A stretch of 64,000 nt of DNA from Aquila chrysaetos chrysaetos (taxonomy: Eukaryota; Chordata; Aves; Accipitriformes; Accipitridae), in assembly GCF_900496995.4 (NCBI RefSeq), contig NC_044029.1, positions 248,001-312,000 of the forward strand, written 5' to 3'. The notes under the pieces are model-generated. The model was not told where the DNA came from. It ran no database searches and saw only the letters and a list, made by a program, of their open reading frames with translations. Both the position numbers and the translations under genes were made by a program. This document shows, piece by piece, positions 50,201-61,750 of this stretch; positions within the stretch are counted from its first letter, which is position 1, and each line of letters opens with the position of its first letter.

Positions 50201-53200
50201 GAGAAAAAAAAGAATGCTCAGCCTGCATAATGACAATGAGAAATAAAGATGCTTTTTTTAACAGGTACTTAGAACGGATGAAAAGCTTAATTCATTTGCT
50301 TTCTCTTAGCTATCCTTATTTTTTTTCTTTCTCCCCTCAGAAGGTATTTGGAAGGGAATACAGATTTTGGTGGCAGGGCTGGCTCAGTGTCATTTGAACT
50401 CCTCTTCCTCCAGTGTTTTCATACAATGCCCACCCCTACCCAAACCAACAAATTAAAAAAATATATATTTAATATATCAAGCTTCTGTTTAAAAAATCTG
50501 GATAGATATTTTTGACTAAATGAAAATACTCAAGAGTTTATAAGATGACAGAATCACAGAGCTTCATTTTGTACAGTGTATGCAATACTCTAAATACTGG
50601 GGAATGGCTGTTTGGGGAGCAGGAAGAGATTTACCTGTCCCTACATAGAATACAGATTCTAATTTATTGGACATTTAAGACAAACAGCATCAAGGAAGGG
50701 CTGAAGTGACTATTTTTGTTACAGTACAAAACAGTGCTCAGATTCTACTGTTGGGTCCAATCGTGCTCCCACTGAAGGCATGAGGGATTTTGCCGTTGTT
50801 TTCAAAGGAAGCAGGGTAAGACCCCTTATTTTTACAGGGAAGACACCATGGGCATTTCCAGCCTTGTGCTAAAAACCTTGGGATGGGCGAGTGTCTCAGC
50901 GCTTGTGCTCAGTGATCTAGCGTGGCCAATGGTAGCACAAATAATTTGGAAGAGGAAAGTCTAAGACCAACTGCTACTCCCAGGGAAGCATGGAAATAAA
51001 TACAGGCTGAGGGGAACCTGCCTCTGCACCCTCATCTTTTCTGAAGCTGCCACTGCAGATGCAGTAGAGATGCTATACCTACAGTCTGCCCCCCTTCCTA
51101 GGGTTTAGTTATTTGAATCCAATAAAGCGTTTTTAAACATATACTGAAATAAAGGAGGCCTGTGAAGCTGTAACTAGGAGGAATGCAATGGAAAGGAATG
51201 GCATTTTGCCATCAGCACTCCCCAGCAGGGCTCCTCTCCAACCAGAAACTGAACTAACTCAAGTTACTTTCAACCTGGACATCCAGATGCCCTTGTATCA
51301 CACAGAGAAAACAAACCAAACCTAGAACAAACCAGAAAGTAAATGGGGATGGAAAACACAGCTGGAGAATCAGTACCACGTTTGCTAAAACACAGGGAAC
51401 TAGATCCAAGGTGGTACTGCTGAAATGTGAAGTACCCAGTGGCAACAGCAAAACACTAAGTCAGGAACAGCTTCATACCAGGCTACTGAAAATAAGATGG
51501 AAAAACTTGCATGAAGTGCAGAGAAGAAACTAAAACCAACCCTTCCACCTAAATTTAAATATGCGAAAAATCTCAACAAGTGGATTATTAGAAGCCTCCA
51601 GCAACTAACGCTTTTATGACGAGCCCAGTCTAGAAGCATGGTGTTAACAGACCTGTACTGAATGTTCTCAGGTATTTTGGTAATACATTCAAATAAAGTC
51701 TATTAAATGAAATAAATTATTTCTGAACGTTTGTTGCTAGCAGAAATTTAGTTTCTCAATAGTTTTATTGTTTCTGGGAGGTAAAGCTTAATAAAATAAC
51801 CAGCCACCCCACAACACAGGGAAAAGCACCATGAGTTAAGGAATTAAGCAATACTCCCATTTGTTAGTATAAGGGGTGAATACTCACTGCAGAGATCTGC
51901 TCCACCATGAAAATGATTTCGCAGAAATGGCAGAGTTCTCTCTTTGTGTGTCAGTGATTTAAGGACCAGCTACCTGTAAGGTCTCCAAACCGAGCTAGGC
52001 ATTTGAAAGCCAAGCCATGCTTTATCACATACTTTGCCCCCACCACTTGCTTAAGACCCTGAAATTGGACCTTTAAGAGCTCTGCTGGGATGAAACAAAA
52101 GAGAAGTCAGCTTTCACCCCACAGCTGCCATGGCTTCAGTCAACGAACAGTAGCTAGCTTCTTTAATCTATTCACAAAAAAGCAACTGCACTCTGCCATA
52201 CATAGCAGAAATGGATCTATTAATCCAGAAGCCAGTTTTTACAATCAGTTCAGTTGAGAACTACATCTTTCTTTAGTAAATAAAGATGAGTCTTCTTTCT
52301 CTAAAGATACAGCCCACAAAACCTCCAAACAGTATCAGACCATCCCCAATAATACCTCCATTGGAGGAAAGAAAAACATTCTAACACAGGACTCTCACCC
52401 CCCACCTATCCCAAGCAAGACAAAGCTAAGAACAATCGTGACCTAAACACAGGCACAAACTGTAGAAAAGCTCATGTAAGTTTGGGCTGGAATCACAGTT
52501 AAATAAGCAGCATAAATTCTAGGTTGTATTCTTATGTTTATTTTAACTTTCAAACTATAAAACCTCATTGTACTGATATGGCCAATGGCCCTTTGGTACC
52601 ACCTCAAAGACACATTAAAAAAATTGCCCAAGGAGGACTTGACAGCCATCAACTGGAATGAACTGCTCTAACCTCTACTACAGAGCTGGCTTTGTAAGGA
52701 CCCAACTTTCCATAAGTAGGCTAAATGCATTATTAAGTAATTATTCCTTGAAATAGGCAGTCAGAACATTTAATGAAACATAGAAAAATTCAAGGCATTA
52801 TTGATTATTGGCACCAGTAATACAGGGACAACTGTTACTCAAAGGAAAGGTTACACATTGTTCATACATGAGATTGTGTGAACCTTCTCTCATGATAACT
52901 TGGATTTAGACAGAATTTTTGCTTGCCCAAATCAATAAAACTGCTATACTTTAAATGCAAGTTTCCATACAGAGAATATTTGTTACTCACCTGATAGAAG
53001 TGACAATCCCAGCTACATGAAGGAGTGCAGTAAAATAGTATAGACAAAAGTCTACAATGCAGTTTCTTTCACTGTAAAAGCTGTCGAAGGGAACACAACT
53101 AAAGAACCCATAATCTCATAGCATATTTCACCAGCATGTTTTGGGATTTGATTTTTCCTGCCCTTTCTGACCTTGCTTTACGTTTAAAAATGTTGGTTTT

Positions 53201-54823
53201 AAGAATGAGGGCACTGAAATTAAAAAATGTAATCTTCTACAGCTTTGCTACATGGTGAAGTGGATTTAAAAAAAAAGACTCTTTCCTTTCTAAATCCACT
53301 GTTTGGTTCTGCTGGGCAGGAATGAGACAGAAAAGTGCCCAAATAAACAACTTACATATACCTTCTTGTCCAGGTGCATTACAATTTGGTTCTGCAAAAA
53401 GCAAGATTAACATGTCAACAACAGTGGGGCAGATGCACCCATTTCTTTTCTCAGCTCAGAAGCATCGTGAAAGCATCTATTAACATTTGCAATTGCTCAC
53501 AAGTTTTAGGCCAGTGTCTAAAACAACTCCTAAACTGCTTTGGGTGCGTTAGCTTTCTGCAGAGGCAGGCAGGTGATGAGAGAGAGGACTGGGAAGCCAA
53601 CTTCTTACCTTTTTGTACTAACTGAACATCCAAACTCAGTGCAAACAGCTAGAAGCTTTCATGGTGCCACACCACAGAGGTTTCTTCTTTGGCTGAACTG
53701 CAGCATACAGCTTTCCCAAAAGAACAGTGAAAGGCTCTGGTGGAAAATACTGTCTGTATACTCTAATATTCTTGACAGGACAAAAACAACCACTCAAGAA
53801 TTATAGTGAGGAAAGGGTTGAATGATACTGCAGACAAAAACAAATTCAGCATCAGCAGGATGTACACTCCCCGGTCTTTACAGAAATAATAATTACTGCA
53901 GGCCAGGAAAATGAGAAGCAGTAATGAAAGGCTCAAGGGTAAAGGGAAAAACAACTCCAAGCAAATAAAAGAACACCACAAGGTATCTGGCTACATTTTA
54001 TTTCTGAAATTATTATTTAAGGCACAAAATAAATCTAAAAAATAGGGCTGGATGTATGAGGGGAGGGGCAGAGAAATTATCTGAACAAGAGAGGTGTGAA
54101 TGCAGTCTCTACAATCCAGTTTCAGATCTGACCTGGGAATGCTCCCGGTGTGAGTGGGTGAGGACGGTGAAAGTAGAAGAGCATTCTTAGTTAGGAGAGG
54201 TAGGAGGTAGTGGGGTGATTTATTTTTTTCCCCCACCTCCAAATTCACACACATATTGGTTCCCTGGCCAGAGTCAAGTTCCCTTCCCTCCCCTCAGAGA
54301 CCTCATTACAGTTTGTAAAATAAGACCAGACCACTCAATCTTCCAGTACAAAAGTGAGACCTTGAATCACCCCACATATCACAGCATGCTCACAGAGCGG
54401 TGGGGGGCAAGAGGTTCTTGCCCTCATGTTAGTGCCTTGATAGATATTACAGATGTGTATGTTTTGCTTCAGACAAACTGTAATTTATTATTTTGTTCCC
54501 ACTCTGAAGCAGAATCCCAGGCATCCAGGGTGCCCTTGGATAAAGGGTAGGTAGGTATCTAGGTGGAACAGCTGTCATGGAAAGGAAAGTGAAATTTTCA
54601 AGCGGCCCATGACTTGAGCTATCCAGAAGAAACAGGCTCTCTTGCTGCAGGTCAGACTTTATTTTTCTTTTGGTTCTGAATGCATGTAGTGTATCACACG
54701 ACTGCCTAAAATAATCCTGCAGAGAGTGGATTTAAAAGTGAATTTCATGCATTGGATCAGCCCCCCAAAACTGGGGTAATTCTTGGTAGTAGGACAGGTT
54801 TAAAGGCTCCAAAGATCTCTAGT

Positions 54824-55240
54824 TTAACTGCTCTGGGAAGAGATCACATCTGTGGACTGGGGGTCACAGAAGGGTCCAAAACGTCCATAGATGTCCTTAG
54901 CCCGGACTGCAAAGTAGTATTTGCTGCCAGACACAAACTGTGTAAGAGTGCATGCCATAGGTAGCGGGAGGGCCTTCACTTCCCCTATCTTCTTCCACTG
55001 GGAGGGCATAGTGGCACTCGGGTCCTCGTGGTAGGCGTAGAGATGGTAACTGTCCACAGCGGCACAGCTCCGGTCCACCTCCATAACACTCCACGACAGC
55101 ACAATACCATTCTGGCTCTGTACCCGTGCCAGCTTCAGCTGGGGCTTTTGAGGCAGAGAAGTGTTGGCAGCTTCAGGGGGCAGCCGTGGTGGCTGTGGTG
55201 CCTCTGGGAGTGGGGCAGGATGTACAGGGCGTGGTGGCTC
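54824..55240 (-). CDS. ATF7IP: ATF7IP last exon: fibronectin type III domain and stop
   Basis: The - strand acceptor is CATTGCTTAG before 55240; the exon starts in phase 0 and encodes 138 residues. A Pro-rich lead ([20 protein letters not shown]) is followed by the FN3 domain: [51 protein letters not shown] and [17 protein letters not shown], ending VISSQSS. The near-identity with mammalian ATF7IP shows strong constraint on this MBD1-binding module. Confidence 0.96.
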   Translation of the reverse strand, partial: EPPRPVHPAPLPEAPQPPRLPPEAANTSLPQKPQLKLARVQSQNGIVLSWSVMEVDRSCAAVDSYHLYAYHEDPSATMPSQWKKIGEVKALPLPMACTLTQFVSGSKYYFAVRAKDIYGRFGPFCDPQSTDVISSQSS

Positions 55241-58200
55241 CTAAGCAATGTAAGAGCAGTAAGGGAAAGGTCAGAATCTACATCAGTGGAAGGCAGCTTT
55301 AATTCATCATTCCCCAGGCAAATGGAAGCAAATGAGCCTGCAATTACCCAACTACCACAACTCTAAGTCCTGTGTGCAGAGGCAAGAGAGCAGCAGCAAA
55401 TGTTGAGAAGGGGTGGGACCAAGAATGCCATCAGTTCTTATTTGCATATAAATTCCTAGCTCTACAGATGATCGTTGCCACAATTATTTGCCTATATCCT
55501 CTTTGCTTCCCACCCAAGAGGTGATGGACTGAACACTGTGCCCTTTACCAAGGCTGAGCAGGCAGGTTCACAATGACTTTGGGCTAATCTACATTTTGAG
55601 CGGCTGTTCCCACATTACCCAAAACACCCCAGGCAGTGGATTTAAGCTGACAACTCATCATCTTTTCAACAGGCAGGTTTTCAGTCACAAAAGGAAGTAT
55701 GTATAACAGTGCCACATGGATTTTATTACCTTAAATTGATTACAAAAGCTCAGCCTCAGTTTCCAAAAAATTTTGGCACAAATGTGGCTTTCCATTGATT
55801 TTTTTTTTTTTTTTTACACCACAGAAACAGTCCTAGGTCTCTCATTTATGTTAGTTAAGATGAATTTAGGAATGTGGTTACAATGAGTACAAAATTTTGT
55901 TATTCTTCAAGCCAGGGGCCTTTCAGGTTGGAATCTGGGGTAGTTTTTGTCATCTTAAGTGTTCTGTGTGATATTGGCTTGATTTATTCTCATTATTTAT
56001 CACTGGGGAATGCATTAAGTTTAATGGTGTCTGGATTGAAAGAATGGTGAGCCACCTTGTTGGTAACAGATTTACCATTTCAGGACACCACAAATAATGT
56101 GACTGCCCAACAGTGAGCATACAGGCAATGTATTTGGTTCAGTCTCAACAACAAAACCATAGGAAATGAGTCAAAGTAAATTCTCAAATACTTAGGAAAA
56201 GGGGTTTGACGTGATGCAGAAGTAATCACCCCCAACAATGATAAAAAGCCCTCTGAAATTTGGGAGTTGGCAACCTTGAGGGTCTTGTCTGTATCTTGTT
56301 CTCCTACCTCAGTTTTGCAAACAGCTATACTGAGGAACTGGTCATCCAATTCATAGGCAAACCATGACTAAACTTTTTAGTGGCAGTTCTTCTGTACCCT
56401 TGACTCCACAAGTCAGCTGCAGAAAATTCATGCACCATTTTTCAACATGTGCTACTGGTGATCTGGAGAACTCTGGGGTAAGCTAACAGATCGCATAGCT
56501 TTTACCGTTCTTGGCAGAAGTTGCTGCAGGTGATAGGGTGGTGCTATGCACGTGAACTGGCTGCAAAGTGTCTACAAGGCATTTCACTATTCTGCAGTTC
56601 ACACTAAGTGATCTGAAAGACATCAATGCAGAGACAAGCCTGTAAATTGCATTAAGCAATTTCAAAAGGAATACTCACAGCATGCACTTGCGGTGGTCGA
56701 TGATGCACTGTAAGTTGAGGTGCTCCAGATCCAAGAGTTAGTCCATTGTTCACAACATATGCAGTTGTCTGAGGCATTCGTACTGTCATACCTATAAGAA
56801 GCACAATGAATACTTTCAGTATTCAATACTTAAAATCAGCTAAACAGAACACTGGAAGACCAACTCCTTGGTTCATCTGGATGACACCAAATTTCAAACT
56901 GACGTGGTCTCCTCAAACTGCCAGCACACTGATGAAATACTGCACAACAACAAAACCAACTCCTATCCTCTGAAGCTGTCAAAGTGAAAGAGTGAGTGCT
57001 TATGTCTGCGGAGGGGACAGGATGATGTTTTAATAATTTGTAGCATGAAAGAAATGGGTGGGGAGGGGAAGTGTGGGAGATACAGGGAGCTTAAGTATGA
57101 AAACAAAAATTGCACCACTTTGGGATTCAGAAAGGAAAACAAAAGTGCTGCTGCAGCAGAATTATATCCACTCAGTATTCAAATGCCAGAAGGCTGTGCT
57201 ATGGATGGCACTGAAAACAAAAAAAGGTAAGTGACTGTCCAAGAAACTTGTCCTCCCTCATAGAATGGACACCACAATGGATGTTACTCACAAGCATTCC
57301 CATTTCATTCTTTGCCACAGCAAACTGACCTGACTGGTAGGAATAAACTAGGTAGTTTTATAGCCTTGTAGATATCAAGATCTCTTGCATATCAAGATAA
57401 TATTATCAAGAACTCTTGCAAACTACCAAGTTTTCATTCATTTTATACTACATCTCACTCTCTTAAGTAGCATTTTGTCTGTTTACGGTTGGAACACGTA
57501 TGTTCTGTGAGCTCAAAGCTTTTGCTCATCGTTATGGGTTGCCTAGGGTGTCCCTCTATTTCTATCTAGAAATACAAGATCTGGGGCAATCTTCACCGCC
57601 CCCTAGTTCCACACTTGTATGAGATCGAAGCATTCTAGTACTTCAGAAGTGAAGCTTGCAGAGTGACACATGTCAGAAAACCACAGCTACTGTACGGTAA
57701 TTTCTTCTCTATTATAAACAGTCATCAAACTATGATCATAGGTGATGAGTACCAGAAGTCTATGTAATCTGTGAGTCTGAGGCAGGGAGCTCAGAATGCT
57801 AAATCTTAATGCTTTTATAATAAAAGTGCTGAACCCTAGGTAGCTGCTTCACATCTTTTTCCTATTGGCACATCTATCTAAGAAGCTAATGAAGCTGTGC
57901 AAACTCCTGTAGGATAAACTGTCACCTGAAGTGGCTGCTTCTCATCTATGAGAATCCAATCAGATATGCTGCTTTAGCATGACTGTCATTCTACCTCAGG
58001 AATTTACAAAAATCTGAAGAAAGATGGACAGAAATGCCTTAATAAGATATAAGATACAAATTTAGCATTATTTCTAGGTAGGCATACTACTTAGTTGACG
58101 TAGAAGTACAAAACTACAATTTGAGACCACTTCGGATGAGTTCTCACAGTTAATCTTTCAAAGACAAAGTGCAGAGATCTTACTCCTGAAGAGTAAGACA

Positions 58201-61200
58201 CTAAAGACTGTTTCAATGACAATATAAACCAATACACATCAGTAGCAGCATTTCTGAAAACTGTGTAACACGGTGAAAAATACAGAGTGGACTATAAGAA
58301 AAAACTTGTGACAACTAATAGGGATCAAGAAACACAACTGCTTTTTCGTTAACAGTACATGAAACCTATCTACCTGGTATGCAAATCTGAAGCCTTGAAA
58401 TAATGTGTATTCTAAGTAAACTGGTCTTTTATCTACTTACGCTAACCATCCGGCTTCCTTGTCCTGAGGTACAGGGAATGCACAATGCTATGGAGGAACC
58501 ACCATTTTCTTACGTCTTATGTGGCTTGTCAGACAATAGTACTGTATAATACACAGACATACTTTTCAAGCCAGAGTAACAGAACTGCCTCTAACAGAAG
58601 CGCAGAAAAGTCCAGGTTTGAAGGGACCGCTGGAGATGATCTGGCCCAACCTTCTGTTGAAAGAATGCTCTTAGATTAGGTTATTCAGGGTCTGGTCAAG
58701 CTGAATCCTAATTATTTTGGTGGAAACCTGCCTTGATTTCTGAGAATTTGTAAGCAGACAACTAAGGATAAGCTTTAATTGTATCACTGGACCATCAGGT
58801 CAGAAGCACATTACACAGAGACCTGTTTTTGGATGACCTTGCCTGGAAAACTTATCGATTCCCTACTTGATTGAGTTCTCCTAGAAAGGGTCTTAAAATA
58901 GTGTATTACCTATTATGTGTTCTTCAACAACACATTAATTATCTTGCATGTCTAACACTGAAAGGTATTCTGTAGATATTAATAGTAGTGATGCGTATTT
59001 AGTCACAGTAACTGCTCTAGGAAGTAAATTCTGACAAAATTTTTTGTATTTTGGTACAAAAGAAGAAAATACTACTAAAAATAATTAACATAAGTGAATG
59101 CACGGTTAAGTACTGAAAACTCCTTCCAAAACAACAGACAGATCACACATCTAACTTGTAGCTAAGGGTAATGATGAAGAAAACTAAGTGTGGGCTGAGG
59201 TTACCTTGGTTATGAGGTTATGAGGTTACCTTTTATGGCCTTTTGCTAACAGGAACACAAGATACAGACATGCCCCTCAAGAGATACTGTTGGTCAGAAG
59301 AACCTGAACTCAAATGCACATGGCACAAGAGTGTAAGAAGGAATATGAACAAGTATTCTGAAAAGAACAGCAATTTCCTCACAACCTGACATTTCATAGA
59401 GAGCGCTCAAGAACTGTCTGATCGACTTCTGTTTAGCTAGCACAGCTGATTTTTCACAGTCTATGACAATGCAGCCGAATCCACTTGCAAGAGATACTTA
59501 GAATTAAATTGCTACAAACACACATGGATATTCTCCTTTCCAAAACCTATTGTTTCAGAACAATGAATCAATTATTTCTGTACAAACCTACATAGGTACA
59601 GTCTTACGTGGCTCAAGCACGCAATGTTCCGAGAGTGTTCAGATGGTGTCTAAAAAATCACTACCTGGACATCACAAAAGTAGGCTCATACTCAGTGCAC
59701 TAGAACAGGGAAATTTATGTTTAACATAACGGTGTTAAGGTAACCATAGTGTAGAAATTATGGGGAGCTAAGAAAAGGCAGTTAAGATCCACCACTTTGT
59801 AACAGAATATAAACTATCATTTAACTTTAAGGTCTTTATTTTTGACATCTACTACTCATTTCAGAAAATGACTCAGAACCTCTAGTCAAGTTAACTCAAA
59901 CATGCATCAATTTCTAATACACTTGGTGAGAAATTTCATCTGTCCAGGCCTAGAGATAATAAGAAAATTTGCTGGTCACAGAAGATCAGAGATTGTTAAG
60001 GAATTACATTAGGATGCCTGATACAGATGTAAATTTTAGACAGGAAATCAAACACGATTTACTACATACTTGTATGTTTTAATCTTACTCCATAATAACA
60101 AAATGGTCTCTAACTATCTTTCTACAAACAGTGGTGCTCATCGTATTACCTTCTGCTACCTTGTAAAGTATTGGGCATGTCATCCAGAGATGCTTAATTG
60201 GCAGAGCTAGTGCCTAAGATGACCCAAATCCAGTTTTTCCTTGTTCACATAGCTGCAGGGGGAATGACTTCTTAATAGCCTGAGATTTTCTCAAGTTTGT
60301 AAGCTGGAAAAAACACCTAACATCTATAATTTGGAACAGTATTGTAAACAAACAACAAACCCAAAACAAAAAACCAAACCCCACATCCATCAGGTAGAAC
60401 ATATCAAGCTGTGTCATGCTAAAATGTGCATGGAAGAAAGCATCCCCTACCTCCAGTCTGTGGGTTGACTGGCCTTAAACCTGGGCTTGGCACTACAGCT
60501 CCTCTTACAGGATTCTGAGCTGGTGGTGCAGGAAGAGTGGTATAGACCACCTGATGGTTAGCAGGGGCTCTTGGTATAGGAAGTTTCGCTGCAGTTTGAG
60601 TCACTGGCCGATGAGTTACATTCACTGTTGTCGGAGCTGGAAAAAGACAGACAGAGCATAACCTAGAATTGAATTCCATGACATTAAGCTGATATGCCTA
60701 TTCCAGAATACTCACCTCCTTTGGAAAATTGACTTATCTGAGCCATGCAAAATAAAAACTGCCTCTGAAATTCTATCTGCTTTTGATAATCCAAGAAAAG
60801 AGAAAACAGCCTAAACAAACAGTAATTTTCACCTGAAATAATAACACAAATATATATACAAATTCCAAACAGAAAAGATGAACATAATACTCCCCCCACC
60901 CCCCCAAAAAAACCCCAACCAACCCATCCTGAATGTAAGCACAGCTGTGGAGAATATAAAACCCACCACCAAAGAGCCTGTAAAACAGATCAGTCATAAG
61001 ACAATGCCAATGCCAACTAATCTTCAACAATCATCTACAGAAGAAGAGAGTAAAATAAAGGAAAAAAAAAGAGGATCTATGTTTCTTTATGTTAGGAAAA
61101 AAAAAAAAAAAAATCACACTGCAGACAAAATAACATTTAACTAGGGATGGAACTTCCATGTCAGCCTTGCCATTCACTCTGCCAAAAGGATTAATTGCCA

Positions 61201-61750
61201 AGTGCAGGTGGACAGAGCTAGGAGCGATGTTGCAAATTTTTTTTTCCTCATTACTTAAAATAATGCAACTGCTACAGGTTTCTTCTCCCCCACTTTTACA
61301 AACAACAGTATATTTAATAATTTCTGTGACCATCCTTAGTATGATTTCTTCCTCTCCATAGAATTAATTTGATCCTGAATTCTTTCCAAACCAACAGGAC
61401 TATGTTTCCCTTTCACTTCATCAGTTTAAAAAAAAAAAAGTTATGGGAAACTGACTAGAATGAAGATTAAAAAGTGATTCAAACATTCTGAATGTTCACC
61501 TGAAAAGGTTAGCACGATGTAGAACACACAAGAGTCCAGTTTAAGAAAAAAAGCAGTCACTGCATTACATAATGATGTAAAATTTAGTTACCTGTAGGTA
61601 ATACATGTATGGTGGTCTGGGAAGGTCCACTTGTTGGCACACCTGTCTGCTGCACAGGGTTTGGCTGCAAAGGCTGCAAGGGGCGAGCCAAGGGCTGGGT
61701 GGATATGCTTAATCCTGTAACAGGTGTCTGGTTCTGCTTCTTGCCGTCTG
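54824..61750 (-). CDS. ATF7IP: ATF7IP, activating transcription factor 7 interacting protein, 3' part (last four coding exons)
   Basis: Coding segments on the - strand, in transcript order: 61750-61592, 60636-60451, 56791-56679, 55240-54824. They join in frame to 290 C-terminal residues and a TAA stop at 54826-54824. The protein (also MCAF1) is a nuclear cofactor that stabilises the H3K9 methyltransferase SETDB1 and links it to MBD1 and heterochromatin. Seen: a Pro/Gln/Thr-rich disordered linker ([47 protein letters not shown]) and then one fibronectin type III domain over about the last 110 residues, with [40 protein letters not shown] and [12 protein letters not shown]. That domain binds MBD1 in human. 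The SETDB1-binding part lies upstream, outside the window. Introns are GT-AG with phases 1, 1 and 0. The gene converges on PLBD1, as in human. Confidence 0.94.
55241..56678 (-). other. ATF7IP intron before last exon
   Basis: GT-AG intron of 1438 bases with a T-run at 55799-55815; nothing else recognised. Confidence 0.85.
56679..56791 (-). CDS. ATF7IP: ATF7IP exon: linker before the FN3 domain
   Basis: The acceptor on the - strand is CTTCTTATAG and the donor GTGAGT. It completes a Gly codon and encodes [20 protein letters not shown] and [14 protein letters not shown], ending in phase 0. Confidence 0.93.
58611..58725 (-). mobile_element. Old CR1 3'-end remnant
   Basis: The + strand reads a diverged reverse complement of a CR1 tail: TTTGAAGGGACC, then GAGATGATCTGGCCCAACC, then TTAGATTAGGTTATTCAGGG. 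No 8-mer end repeat remains. It appears older than the other two copies; the edges are approximate. Confidence 0.65.
60347..60389. repeat. A/C-rich low-complexity tract
   Basis: AAACAAACAACAAACCC followed by AAAACAAAAAACC and AAACCCCAC. Confidence 0.8.
60451..60636 (-). CDS. ATF7IP: ATF7IP exon: linker
   Basis: The acceptor on the - strand is TCTTTTTCCAG and the donor GTAGGG. It encodes [38 protein letters not shown] and LRPVNPQTG, with single bases of split codons at each end. Confidence 0.93.
60637..61591 (-). other. ATF7IP intron (955 bases)
   Basis: GT-AG intron holding a C/A tract at 60891-60926 and A-runs near 61061-61070 and 61096-61112. No gene recognised. Confidence 0.85.
60891..60926. 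repeat. C/A-rich low-complexity tract
   Basis: CTCCCCCCACCCCCCC followed by eight A and CCCCAACCAACCC. Confidence 0.8.
61592..61750 (-). CDS. ATF7IP: ATF7IP exon: Pro/Gln-rich linker, first in window
   Basis: On the - strand the acceptor reads CTTTAAAG and the donor GTAACT. It encodes [37 protein letters not shown] and [10 protein letters not shown]. The acceptor is a NAGNAG (AAGCAG): use of the second AG would move the start to 61747 and drop one residue without changing the frame. The previous exon lies beyond the window. Confidence 0.9.

Larger units (their letters stand above)
49805..54823 (-). other. ATF7IP: ATF7IP 3' UTR (about 5 kb, distal end inferred)
   Basis: AT-rich, uninterrupted by any recognised exon or transposon between the ATF7IP stop and the distal AATAAA. 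It contains a TA/TG microsatellite at 50157-50200. A long 3' UTR is consistent with ATF7IP mRNAs in other vertebrates. Small open frames here show no protein features. Confidence 0.65.
56792..60450 (-). other. ATF7IP intron (3.7 kb)
   Basis: It contains an old CR1 tail at about 58611-58725 and an A/C tract at 60347-60389. Exon phases on each side fit directly, so no missing exon is implied. Confidence 0.85.
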
